Positions 23,080-30,513 of a stretch of DNA of 36,071 bases are shown in pieces. The stretch lies in contig JAIQFO010000050.1 of assembly GCA_020073215.1 (NCBI GenBank), forward strand, positions 1 to 36,071. The letters run 5' to 3'. The position numbers and the translations under genes are program-made. How positions within the stretch are numbered: position 1 is the stretch's first letter; each line of letters starts with the position of its first letter. The notes under the pieces are model-generated. The model was not told the DNA's origin. It did no database searches and saw only the letters and a list, made by a program, of their open reading frames with translations. This stretch comes from Terriglobia bacterium (GTDB taxonomy: Bacteria; Acidobacteriota; Terriglobia; Terriglobales; Acidobacteriaceae).

Positions 23080-23844
23080 TCACCCTTTGCCCATCGTCGC
23101 ACTCCGCGCTCGACATGCTTGTATGGTTCCGGGAGGGAGAGCCTGATCGTCTGGAGTTTGCGAATTGGAAGATTCGGATTGTTTCCTGCCCTCGCGTGCT
23201 GCCGAAAGGCGGCCCTCCGCGAGCAGTAACGGATCAGGGCCATCGCGGAAGAGATACTCCTCGAATTCGCCAGGACGAACCCAACCTCTCTCTTCGAAGT
23301 CCTTTGTCTTCGCAACTCTTTCATCCATGCTCATGGCCGCATAGACCTCCTCCGGCGACGCGGGCGGAGCGGGTGAATTCTGTTCTTCATTATTGCCTTC
23401 CCCTCCTTCAGCTTCGTCGCGATCATGTCCATTTCCGGTGGCCGACCACGGAGTCATGCCCAGCGGCGTCTCCGCCGCTTTGTCCGGTTCCACCACTACC
23501 TGCGTCGGCTTGGCTCTTTCCGCCTGCATCGTTTTCAGGTTGCCGGACGCGATCTGCAGCGCGTAGAGCAGCACTCCGGCGTCCTTGCGGTCGATTCTCC
23601 GGGCCAGCATCAGTTGCACCACTTGCCGGATCACGGTTTGAATCGAATGCGCGTCCTCGAACACCGGCAGCACAATCCTGCCATCGGAATATCGTTCTCC
23701 GTCCAGGTAAAGTTCCACTGCCTGGGGCCGGTTCTGCTCGTGGTAGTAGCACAGTTCCTTGCCCGTAAGCGCCGGAGATCCGCACTGCGTGCCATTGGTT
23801 TTGACGTGCCGGCAACGCCGGATTTCAATTGGATAACTCGCCAT
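23080..23844 (-). CDS. Zinc-finger protein, WRC-like CCCH spacing ('KTNGTQCGSPAL' family)
   Basis: A 254-residue protein. The N-terminus holds 'RRCRHVKTNGTQCGSPALTG' and then 'KELCYYHEQ': C11-x9-C21-x10-C32-x2-H35, which should bind one zinc. The spacing equals that of plant WRC domains and is close to small zinc fingers in phage proteins ending 'C..HGG'. Residues 48-100 are a helical/strand block ('LPVFEDAHSIQTVIRQVVQLMLARRIDRKDAGVLLYALQIASGNL'), and the remainder is Pro/Glu/Asp-rich and probably disordered. I recognise this as a type I associate with Acidobacteriota, often in several copies; its function is unknown. I chose ATG 23844 because AGGGG lies nine bases upstream; ATG 23853 is nine bases earlier. 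A terminator-like hairpin lies in the leader. Confidence 0.8.
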   Translation of the reverse strand: MASYPIEIRRCRHVKTNGTQCGSPALTGKELCYYHEQNRPQAVELYLDGERYSDGRIVLPVFEDAHSIQTVIRQVVQLMLARRIDRKDAGVLLYALQIASGNLKTMQAERAKPTQVVVEPDKAAETPLGMTPWSATGNGHDRDEAEGGEGNNEEQNSPAPPASPEEVYAAMSMDERVAKTKDFEERGWVRPGEFEEYLFRDGPDPLLLAEGRLSAAREGRKQSESSNSQTPDDQALPPGTIQACRARSATMGKG

Positions 23845-23880
23845 AACTCCCATCCCCTGACCACAAAATGGACCATAAAA

Positions 23881-23905
23881 TGAAAACGCGGCCCGCAGGC
23901 CGCGC
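23881..23905 (-). terminator. Terminator-like hairpin in the leader of the zinc-finger gene
   Basis: On the minus strand CGCGGCC (23898-23904) pairs with GGCCGCG (23887-23893) around TGCG and is followed by TTTTCATTTT. It ends about 40 bp before the gene's start codon. Either it ends a small upstream transcript or it acts as an attenuator. Confidence 0.6.
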
Positions 23906-24090
23906 TGATTTCCTTCATCTCTATATCTATTATTTCAAATTCAGAGGGGTAAACGGACACGTTTGCGGAAAATATATCTCGCGTGAATTGAGCAACTTAG
24001 GGCGAAAATCGGCGGTTTAGCCTCTTGACAAGATTTCCCCGGCAGTATTGACCCGGGTTGGAGCTTACTACCCCTGCTGTCCCGGTCTTT

Positions 24091-24137
24091 TAGAGTCAAA
24101 GACTTAGTGGTACATTTTGGAGTGGTCTTTGATTCTA
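24091..24137. repeat. Imperfect inverted repeat
   Basis: TAGAGTCAAAG (24091-24101) and CTTTGATTCTA (24127-24137) are complementary at 10 of 11 positions, with 25 bp between them. Confidence 0.55.
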
Positions 24138-24408
24138 AAGGACTTAATAGTAAAGTATTTTAGAATGTGCGAGTTAGCGGCTTGACGGCCTGCGGAAGAA
24201 AGTCGCCGAGAGCGCAAGAATCTCACCTCGGGCGCGGACAGATCTTCAACGACTTAACGGCACGACTGAAGAGGCTGCGGAAAATGCCTTAACGGCACGA
24301 GTGGTGTAGAGCACCCGCCCGATGATTCCGAGGGGGCAGTACCGACTAGTAAACATAGTCGAAATCAGGGTCACCCTAACATGCCAACCTACCACCAAGG
24401 CACGGCTC

Positions 24409-25098
24409 TTAGCGCCTCGCCACCAGTCGCTGCTCCACCAACTCCTCAATTCGATTGAGGACTTCATCTTCGCTCATGTGGGTCGAGTCGAGCACCACGG
24501 CATCTTCGGCGGCGAGTAGCGGAGAAGCGGCGCGGGTGCGGTCGCGCCGGTCGCGCTCGCGAAGTTCCGACGCGATCGCCTGCGCCGGCGCACCTTCCAC
24601 CCGCTGCTGGTCGAGCCGCCGTTGTTCGCGAACCAGGGGATCAGCGTCGAGGAAAACCTTCAAATCGGCATCGGGAAAAACTTTGGTTCCGATGTCGCGG
24701 CCCTCCATGACGACGCCACCGCCAATGCCCATCTCGCGTTGCCGCGCCACCATCCACTCTCGCACCTTGGGATGCACCGAGACGCGCGACGCGCCTTCCG
24801 ACACATCGCGCTCGCGGATGCGCGCGGAAACATCCTTCCCGTCGAGCAGCACGCGATTGCCGCCGATGGTGCGCTCGAGCGTAATGCGCGAATCCTGAGC
24901 CATCTTCAGCAATGTAGCTTCGTCGTCAAAGGAGGCGTCCCACTCGATCGCGCACAGCGCCAGAGCACGGTACATGGCCCCGCTCTCCAGGTTCACGTAG
25001 CCGAGTTTGCGGGCGAGGCGGGAAGCGATGGTGCTCTTGCCGGCCCCGGCGGGGCCGTCAATGGCAATGATGAGTTTGCGTAGGGATGGGTCGGTCAT
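24409..25098 (-). CDS. cmk: Cytidylate kinase
   Basis: A 229-residue P-loop kinase that phosphorylates CMP/dCMP with ATP. 'IAIDGPAGAGKSTIASRLA' is the Walker A (G15-S22), 'LESGAMYRALAL' and 'GRDIGTKVFPDADLKVFLDAD' are the nucleotide-monophosphate-binding and DIGT motifs, and 'RRLDQQRVEG' with 'RERDRRDRTRAASPL' belong to the lid and C-terminal Arg motif. I use ATG 25098, the family start; the frame stays open to 25245 without homology. It has no adjacent rpsA, which is often its partner elsewhere. Confidence 0.95.
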   Translation of the reverse strand: MTDPSLRKLIIAIDGPAGAGKSTIASRLARKLGYVNLESGAMYRALALCAIEWDASFDDEATLLKMAQDSRITLERTIGGNRVLLDGKDVSARIRERDVSEGASRVSVHPKVREWMVARQREMGIGGGVVMEGRDIGTKVFPDADLKVFLDADPLVREQRRLDQQRVEGAPAQAIASELRERDRRDRTRAASPLLAAEDAVVLDSTHMSEDEVLNRIEELVEQRLVARR

Positions 25099-25201
25099 TG
25101 GGCGAACGTGTGATTTTACACGGCTTGCGCGTGGAAAACTACCGCGACGCTGAGATTGTGAAGTTCCGCTGCTTAGCCTCTTCACGCCTAGCAAGAGCGG
25201 T

Positions 25202-25241
25202 GCCGCGCTTCGCGCGGCCTGGACGGGCGAGACGCCCGTCC
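25202..25241. repeat. Two adjacent hairpins after the winged-helix-like gene
   Basis: GCCGCGC-ttc-GCGCGGC (25202-25218) is followed directly by GGACGGGCG-aga-CGCCCGTCC (25221-25241). The second matches the inner hairpin at 9448-9466. They lie between the gene at 25253 and cmk, both minus strand, so they may affect readthrough. Confidence 0.7.
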
Positions 25242-25252
25242 CCACACGCGCC

Positions 25253-26131
25253 TTAGCTCACGCGCTCCGGGCGCGGCTTGGGAACGTACGCCAGTTTTGG
25301 CGGAGTTACCTGCAAGAGCGACTTGCTCCCGACATGGACAAAGCTCAATTCGCGCGCCGAAAGCAAGGCGTGGATGGCCTCTTTCACGCGGGTGCGCGGA
25401 ACGAAGTTTGCGAGGAAGTTCTCGACTTCTCCTTGCTCCACCGCCACCACACAGTCCAGATACTTCGAGACCAGGGCGGAAAGGGCCTCGGGCACCGAAA
25501 TTCCAACGCCTTCGCGGACTACCTCGGGCACCCAACGCGACAACTCGTCCCACACCGAGCCTTGCTCCACCGTGTAATCGACGCGGGTGATGCGCAGCTT
25601 GGCCCACAGTTCGCTGAGAGCGCGATCGAGGCCGGCGTTGGAAACGGCTCCGCCCAGCATCTCGCCGAGTTTCAATTTCGAAATGGGTCCGCGCCGCCGG
25701 ATGATTTCAAACGCGTCGCAGGCCAGCGGCGAATAAGGCGACCGAGGTCCGGCCACAGGGGGCAGCTTCGGATTGCGCTCGCCCACCAGCGAATAGAAAT
25801 AAGGAAACACCGACGGCGCCAGCAGGAAGGAGTTGTTTTCGTCAATCAGCAAAGCTTCGTAGGCGGCCCGATCGCGCAGCGCGCGCACCATCAGTTCCGT
25901 GGCATCTTTCGCCCGCGGATCCGCGTAGGCGTGCTGGCGCATCGGCAGCTTGTCATCGGCTCCCACCCAGGCTCCCACGAAAGTCGGCAGCAGCAGCGCC
26001 GGCCGCATCGGATACATCAGACAAAACCCGACCGACTCAAGGAAGGCGCGCGCCTCATCGAGTGTGCGCACGGGTTGGCCGTTCAGGCGCCACCTTTCGG
26101 TGCGAGCCTGTAGGAGTTCCGCGTCGGTCAT
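25253..26131 (-). CDS. Probable winged-helix protein (possible AlkZ-related)
   Basis: A 292-residue soluble protein. The stretch 'DAFEIIRRRGPISKLKLGEMLGGAVSNAGLDRALSELWAKLRITRVDY' looks like a winged-helix domain, and 'ATELMVRALRDRAAYEALLIDENNSFLLAPSVFPYFYSLVGERNP' like the conserved block of a family I associate, weakly, with AlkZ/YcaQ-related proteins. The glycosylase-type QxQ motif of YcaQ is not seen. A second wing-like segment lies near residues 228-275 ('VVAVEQGEVENFLANFVPRTRVKEAIHALLSARELSFVHV'). A DNA-related role is an inference only. ATG 26131 is 72 bp from the divergent gene at 26204. Confidence 0.55.
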   Translation of the reverse strand: MTDAELLQARTERWRLNGQPVRTLDEARAFLESVGFCLMYPMRPALLLPTFVGAWVGADDKLPMRQHAYADPRAKDATELMVRALRDRAAYEALLIDENNSFLLAPSVFPYFYSLVGERNPKLPPVAGPRSPYSPLACDAFEIIRRRGPISKLKLGEMLGGAVSNAGLDRALSELWAKLRITRVDYTVEQGSVWDELSRWVPEVVREGVGISVPEALSALVSKYLDCVVAVEQGEVENFLANFVPRTRVKEAIHALLSARELSFVHVGSKSLLQVTPPKLAYVPKPRPERVS

Positions 26132-26203
26132 GTCTTGATTAGACCATAACCGCCCGCGCCCGGACGAAATCTGCCCGCGCTGCGGGGACCTATACTGCTT
26201 GCT

Positions 26204-26662
26204 ATGAAAACAGTGCTTGCGTTGCTGCTCCTGACAGTTTGCCCCGCTCTGTCGCAGAATAAGAATTCTGAAAATGAGGTTCGCCAGACTCTCTCGGAGT
26301 TCCTGCAGGCTTTTGACAACCTGGAATGGGAACGCTTTGCAGGTTTCTTCGCGAACGATGCGACCCTATTCCAGCCGCGGAAATTTCCGCGGCGTGCCGA
26401 GAACAAAACGGAAATCGAAGACGAGTTTCGGCAGGTCTTCGAAATCATCCGTGGAAACCAATCCAAGCCGCCGTACATGGACGTGCAACCGCGTGACCTT
26501 CGCATCCAGATGCTCACGGGCGACGTCGCCATTGCGACTTTTCATCTCGACGACCGACCCGGCATGCTCAACCGGCGCACGATCGTGTTGCAACACTTCA
26601 AGCCGGGATGGAAGATTGTGCACCTCCATGCTTCGGAAGTCGCAGTGCCAGCGGCCAACTGA
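26204..26662 (+). CDS. Secreted NTF2-like (SnoaL/DUF4440-type) protein
   Basis: A 152-residue protein with a signal peptide (about 1-18, 'MKTVLALLLLTVCPALSQ'). The mature part fits an NTF2-like fold: 'VRQTLSEFLQAFDNLEWERFAGFFANDATLFQP', 'DEFRQVFEIIR', 'DVAIATFHLDDRPGMLNRRTIVLQHFKPGWKIVHLHASEV'. The Asp/His residues in 'HLHASEV' resemble pocket residues of the fold but no reaction can be assigned. ATG 26204 starts right before the signal peptide. It converges with mutL, with 23 bp between stops. Confidence 0.75.
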   Translation: MKTVLALLLLTVCPALSQNKNSENEVRQTLSEFLQAFDNLEWERFAGFFANDATLFQPRKFPRRAENKTEIEDEFRQVFEIIRGNQSKPPYMDVQPRDLRIQMLTGDVAIATFHLDDRPGMLNRRTIVLQHFKPGWKIVHLHASEVAVPAAN

Positions 26663-26685
26663 TCGGGAACAAGAGAAAGACAATC

Positions 26686-28800
26686 CTATATCCTCTTGAA
26701 TGCCTTCTGAATGTCCTGCATCGAATAGCGCAGCACCACCGGCCGGCCGTGCGGACAGGTCATGGGATGCTCGGTTTTCGCCAGTTCCGCGAGGAGCCAC
26801 TCCATTTTGTTTTGTTCGAGGGGCATATTGACTTTGATGGCGGCGTGACACGCAATCGAGGCAGCGATACGCGTCGTCACTGCGTCCAGATTGATGGCCT
26901 GGTCTTCGCGGGCGAGTTGCTCGAAGATTTCGTTCAGCATGTGCTCGATGCGCGCGGCGTCCACCCCCGCCGGCGCGACCTTCACCGCCACGCTGCGCGC
27001 GCCAAAGGGCTCGGCCTCAAAACCGTTGTGGGCGAGTTCCTCGGCAATATCGCTGAAGATCGCCTGTTGTGCGGGAGTGAGTTCGATGACCAGCGGCATG
27101 AGCAAACGCTGGCTCTCTACCTGCCGCGCCGAGCGTTGCCGCAGGATTCGCTCGAAGAGCACGCGCTCGTGGGCCACATGTTGATCGATGATCCAGAGGC
27201 CGTCTTCGTTGACGGCAAGAATGAATGAATTTCGAATCTGGCCGAGGGGCCGCAGGGTTCGCAGCGACTCGAGCGTTGGCGCAGTTTGCGGCTCCTGTGG
27301 AATCGGCGGCGCGCAGCCGTGATCGGGAATGGGCTGGCGCGAGATCGGCGGCTGACTAACCGGTTGATCCGCGCCCGCTGCCTGCGGCGCGCGTGAAAGG
27401 GATACCGCAGCGTTGGCCTCGACTGCGATTCCTCCTTCGAACTCAAGCCGCGCCGTCACTGGGGGAACAGTCGGCGCCTGCAGCGCGAACCCGCCCGCCG
27501 CCGCCGGTTCGAGCAAGTCGCGCCACGGGGCCGGGCGCAAACCATCTCGGCCGCTTGCACCCTGGGTGATCGCGGGACTGGTGAGGCCGGGACCTGCGGT
27601 TGGCTGGGCGCCAATTTCCGTCAGGAACTGCGGCACCGGCCTGGCTTTCATGAGCGCCGCCCGCACCGACTCGCGCACGAAATCGTGAATTACCGTCTGC
27701 TGGCGGAAACGCACCTCAGTCTTCGACGGGTGCACATTCACATCCACCTCGGCGGTAGGCATCTCGATAAAAAGCAGAACCACGGGAAACACGGTTGGCG
27801 CCAGAATGTTGCGATAGGCCTCGGTGATCCCATGCTGAATGAGACGGTCGCGAATCAGGCGTCCATTCACGAAAATAAAAATTGAATTGCGATTGAGCTT
27901 CTGAATTTCCGGCTTGGAAACAAAGCCGCGCAGGCGCACCTCGCCGAAATCGTGTGGCGCGGACACTTCTGACCGCGAAGCTTCATTTCCGGAGTCAGTG
28001 GGCGGACGGACGGACGGCTCACTTGCAGCGGACTCGCGGGCGGGGGCGCCCGCGCCACACGGGTCCGCTCTGCGCCGCCACGGCGGAGGTTGCGGCAATC
28101 CAATTCGCTCCAGGGGTTGCGCGGCCGCCAGGGGAATCAACTGGTCGAGGGTGTCGCGTCCGAAAACCTGGTAGACGCGCTCGCGATGACCGGCCACGGG
28201 CGGGGCCACCAGCAAGGCATTGGTCGCCGAGTGCAACTCGAAATGCTTGTCTGGATGCGCCAGTGCGTAGTGAGTTACGAGCGAAACGATGTGGGAGAGT
28301 TCGGTCGATTCCGATCTTAGAAACTTCTTGCGCGCCGGCGTATTGAAGAAGAGATCGCGAATCGTGACCGAAGTCCCTGGCGGCAGGCCTGCCTCTTCCA
28401 CGCGGATAATTTTGCCGCCGTTAATTTCGAGAACCGTCCCGGACGCTTCTTCTTCGGCGCGGGTTTCCAGATGCAGACGGGCAACCGAAGCAATCGAAGG
28501 CAGCGCCTCGCCGCGAAATCCGAGCGTCGAGATGCTCAGCAGGTCTTCGGTGTCTTTTATTTTCGAAGTGGCGTGGCGCTCAAACGCCAGCATGGCATCG
28601 TCGCGCACCATGCCGCAGCCGTTATCGGTGATCTGGATCAGCTTCTTCCCGCCTGCCTCGACCTGTATGCGGATGCGCGTGGAACCGGCGTCCAGCGCGT
28701 TCTCCAGCAGTTCCTTCACCACCGATGCGGGACGCTCGACCACCTCGCCGGCGGCGATCTGGTTGGCAACTCTTTCGGGAAGGACGTGGATTTTGCCCAT
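26686..28800 (-). CDS. mutL: DNA mismatch repair protein MutL
   Basis: A 704-residue MutL. The N-terminal GHKL ATPase (about 1-330) shows 'IAAGEVVERPASVVKELLENALDAG' (E and N of the ATP site), 'DNGCGM', 'RHATSKI' and 'GFRGEALPSI'. A Pro/Ala-rich linker spans about 330-510. The C-terminal dimerisation domain carries the endonuclease-type motifs 'DQHVAHERVLFE' (about 536-547; the DQHAx2Ex4E motif with A replaced by V), 'CHAAIKVN' and 'CPHGRP' (about 681-686). This points to a latent nicking endonuclease as in B. subtilis MutL and human PMS2, not the E. coli type. No mutS or mutH is in the window. Confidence 0.97.
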   Translation of the reverse strand: MGKIHVLPERVANQIAAGEVVERPASVVKELLENALDAGSTRIRIQVEAGGKKLIQITDNGCGMVRDDAMLAFERHATSKIKDTEDLLSISTLGFRGEALPSIASVARLHLETRAEEEASGTVLEINGGKIIRVEEAGLPPGTSVTIRDLFFNTPARKKFLRSESTELSHIVSLVTHYALAHPDKHFELHSATNALLVAPPVAGHRERVYQVFGRDTLDQLIPLAAAQPLERIGLPQPPPWRRRADPCGAGAPARESAASEPSVRPPTDSGNEASRSEVSAPHDFGEVRLRGFVSKPEIQKLNRNSIFIFVNGRLIRDRLIQHGITEAYRNILAPTVFPVVLLFIEMPTAEVDVNVHPSKTEVRFRQQTVIHDFVRESVRAALMKARPVPQFLTEIGAQPTAGPGLTSPAITQGASGRDGLRPAPWRDLLEPAAAGGFALQAPTVPPVTARLEFEGGIAVEANAAVSLSRAPQAAGADQPVSQPPISRQPIPDHGCAPPIPQEPQTAPTLESLRTLRPLGQIRNSFILAVNEDGLWIIDQHVAHERVLFERILRQRSARQVESQRLLMPLVIELTPAQQAIFSDIAEELAHNGFEAEPFGARSVAVKVAPAGVDAARIEHMLNEIFEQLAREDQAINLDAVTTRIAASIACHAAIKVNMPLEQNKMEWLLAELAKTEHPMTCPHGRPVVLRYSMQDIQKAFKRI

Positions 28801-28910
28801 GGGTCAGTGGCCAGTGTGACAGAATCGACGGCGCAGCGTAAAGGCGGGTCGAACTTGGTGGTGGCCGCATCAAAGAGTACCGTATCGTATAGTTTCGCGG
28901 GAGTCCTCGG

Positions 28911-29783
28911 ATGAAACATGCAATTTTAGGGGCGGGAGCTGTTGGCGGATTGGTCGGCACCGTGCTGTCATCGCTTGGCGAAGAGGTCACGGTGGTGGTT
29001 CGACCGGAGAAGTTACCGGACTATCCCGCGAACTTGCTGCTGGAACGTCCGTCGGGTTCGATCACGGCACCGGCAAAGCCGGTTACTGCGCTAAGTAAAG
29101 CAGTTGACGTGCTATGGATCGCAACCAAGACTTATCAGTTGCAAACTGCGCTCGAAACGGTACGGACGCTGCCGGGTTGCATGGTTCCTTTGCTCAACGG
29201 AGTGGACCATGTCGCCGTGCTGCGGGCGCGATTCGGGAGGGAGCGCGTGGCTCCGGCAACGATCTCGGTGGAGGCGGAGCGGACTACTCCCGGACGGTTC
29301 ATCCAACGATCGCCGTTCGTTCGCTTCAACCTGACAGCCAGCTTAGAACCGCTTTTGGGAGGCATCATTGGACAGTTGGGCAATCTTGGGTTCAGCTGCC
29401 AGTTCATTGCGAACGAGCAGACTCTGCTTTGGGGCAAGCTCTGTTTCCTTGCGCCGATTGCACTGGCGACCTCCGCATCGGGCATGAATGTTGGAGAGGT
29501 CCTTGCAAACACCGAGTGGAAAGCGAAATTGCGTGCCGCGATCAGTGAGGCCTGCGCGGTGGCCAATGCGAGCGGCGCACAGGTTGACGCGGCGCCGATT
29601 CTCACGGCAATCGACAGCGCACCACCGGGGATGCGCAGTTCCATGCAGAAAGACGTTGTCGCGGGGCGGGAGCTTGAACTGGACGCCATTGGCGGTCCGA
29701 TTGTGCGCGGCGGGGAGCGGCATGGCATCGATGTTGCGACGACGATGAAGCTGATGGCGGCCATCCGCGCAAAAAGCAACTGA
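28911..29783 (+). CDS. Ketopantoate reductase (ApbA/PanE) family protein
   Basis: A 290-residue NAD(P)-dependent reductase. The Rossmann GxGxxG is 'GAGAVGG' (7-13). 'LLNGVDH', K176 in 'LLWGKL', S244 in 'MRSSMQKDV' and E256 in 'AGRELELDAI' line up with catalytic or binding residues of E. coli ketopantoate reductase. The Asn residues expected four and eight after Lys176 are Leu180 and Ala184 here, so the substrate may not be ketopantoate. GGGAG lies 7 bases before ATG 28911. It is not next to panB or panC. It is divergent from mutL and convergent with the DUF4440-like gene. Confidence 0.8.
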   Translation: MKHAILGAGAVGGLVGTVLSSLGEEVTVVVRPEKLPDYPANLLLERPSGSITAPAKPVTALSKAVDVLWIATKTYQLQTALETVRTLPGCMVPLLNGVDHVAVLRARFGRERVAPATISVEAERTTPGRFIQRSPFVRFNLTASLEPLLGGIIGQLGNLGFSCQFIANEQTLLWGKLCFLAPIALATSASGMNVGEVLANTEWKAKLRAAISEACAVANASGAQVDAAPILTAIDSAPPGMRSSMQKDVVAGRELELDAIGGPIVRGGERHGIDVATTMKLMAAIRAKSN

Positions 29784-29792
29784 TTTCCCGTG

Positions 29793-29814
29793 GAGACGCG
29801 GCTTGCTGCGTCTC
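29793..29814. repeat. GC palindrome family, copy 3
   Basis: Arms GAGACGCGGC and GCTGCGTCTC flank TT, with one mismatch. It lies ten bases after the panE-like stop, in the convergent gap, and with copy 4 could end transcription from both sides. Confidence 0.75.
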
Positions 29815-29849
29815 GGACCTACCGCAGCATTCCCCGTGCGACAGGCAGA

Positions 29850-29869
29850 AGACGGGGCAAGCCCCGTCT
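29850..29869. repeat. GC palindrome family, copy 4
   Basis: Arms AGACGGGGC and GCCCCGTCT flank AA. It abuts the stop codon of the DUF4440-like gene (29870). Confidence 0.8.
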
Positions 29870-30328
29870 CTACTTTGCTTTTGGGTCGGGGCTGGAGTTA
29901 CCCATGTCGACGACCACCTTCCACTGGCCATCCTTCTGCTTTTTCCAGATCGAAGTGTACTTGCCGTAATTGGCGACGGGCTTGCCATCTTTATTCTTGG
30001 CGGTGTAGACGTAATTGCCGTAGGTGTAGCCGAGATCGCCGGAAGCGGCCATATCGGCTTTGACGGGCGTCCAGGTGAGCGTGGTGCCTTCGGGCCAGGG
30101 CGGCTGCTTGCGGATGGCGTCCAGGGTGTCGAAGCCGCCGCCGTCCACGACTTCCACGCCCTCTTCGGCGAAGTGGCGGACAAAGGCAGCGTGGCCGTGT
30201 TGGGCGACATCCGCGGCGAATTCGGCTTCGAGTTGGATGAGCAGGTCGGGACCTGCCGCGACTTTTTGTTTCGTGGCGAACGACAGGACAACGAAGAAAA
30301 GCAGAAAGGCTACGGTGATTCTTTTCAT
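29870..30328 (-). CDS. Secreted DUF4440/NTF2-like protein
   Basis: A 152-residue protein with a signal peptide (about 1-24, 'ITVAFLLFFVVLSFATKQKVAA'). The mature part has the DUF4440 layout: 'LEAEFAADVAQHGHAAFVRHFAEEGVEVVDGG', 'ADMAASGDLGYTYGNYVYTAKNKDGKPVANYGKYTSIWKKQKDGQWKVVVDMGNSSP', the last block being the typical 'Y..W.k..dG.Wk...d.gn..P' ending. No enzyme activity can be deduced. The start is ATG 30328. It is divergent from the MscS channel gene across a repeat-rich 185-bp region. Confidence 0.82.
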   Translation of the reverse strand: MKRITVAFLLFFVVLSFATKQKVAAGPDLLIQLEAEFAADVAQHGHAAFVRHFAEEGVEVVDGGGFDTLDAIRKQPPWPEGTTLTWTPVKADMAASGDLGYTYGNYVYTAKNKDGKPVANYGKYTSIWKKQKDGQWKVVVDMGNSSPDPKAK

Positions 30329-30366
30329 CGAGAGTGCTCGGGCCGCAGTGGCGGCGGGTTCGGGGG

Positions 30367-30451
30367 GCAGGTCTTAGGTCTCAGGTCTCGGGTCTTAGGA
30401 AAAACTTGCCGTGGAGTTCCTGAGACCTTACACCTAAGACCTGGGACCTGC
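30367..30451. repeat. Inverted pair of tandem octamer arrays
   Basis: The left arm (30367-30400) is four tandem copies of an AGGTCTYA-like unit. The right arm (30418-30451) is its reverse complement at about 27 of 34 positions. It lies between the divergent DUF4440-like and MscS genes, where promoters are expected. Confidence 0.75.
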
Positions 30452-30513
30452 TCCGGCGATAAAGTTATCATGTTGGCTACGCAAATTTTGTGCGACTGAG
30501 GTTCGGTGCTGAA

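Larger units (their letters stand above)
23854..24408. other. 555-bp intergenic region, AT-richer than its surroundings
   Basis: I find no gene here. It holds a terminator-like hairpin (23881-23905), an imperfect inverted repeat (24091-24137), a loose direct repeat of 'AAAGACTTAGTGGTACATTTT' style (20-25 bp, first copy about 24098-24118 and second about 24137-24161), and two copies of CTTAACGGCACGA (24253-24265 and 24288-24300). It is visibly richer in A and T than the flanking genes, which makes it a good place for promoters, a small RNA or an integration scar. Confidence 0.55.

Noticed and set aside
22728..23768. A 346-codon plus-strand frame across the PilZ and zinc-finger genes
   Set aside because: It spans two minus-strand genes and a repeat, with no recognisable domain.
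24025..24051. A possible promoter, TTGACA followed by TATTGA on the plus strand
   Set aside because: The spacer is only 15 bp and no plus-strand gene follows, so I do not list it as a feature.
24246..24467. A 73-codon minus-strand frame overlapping the cmk 3' end
   Set aside because: It overlaps cmk in another frame, and the rest lies in the repeat-bearing gap.
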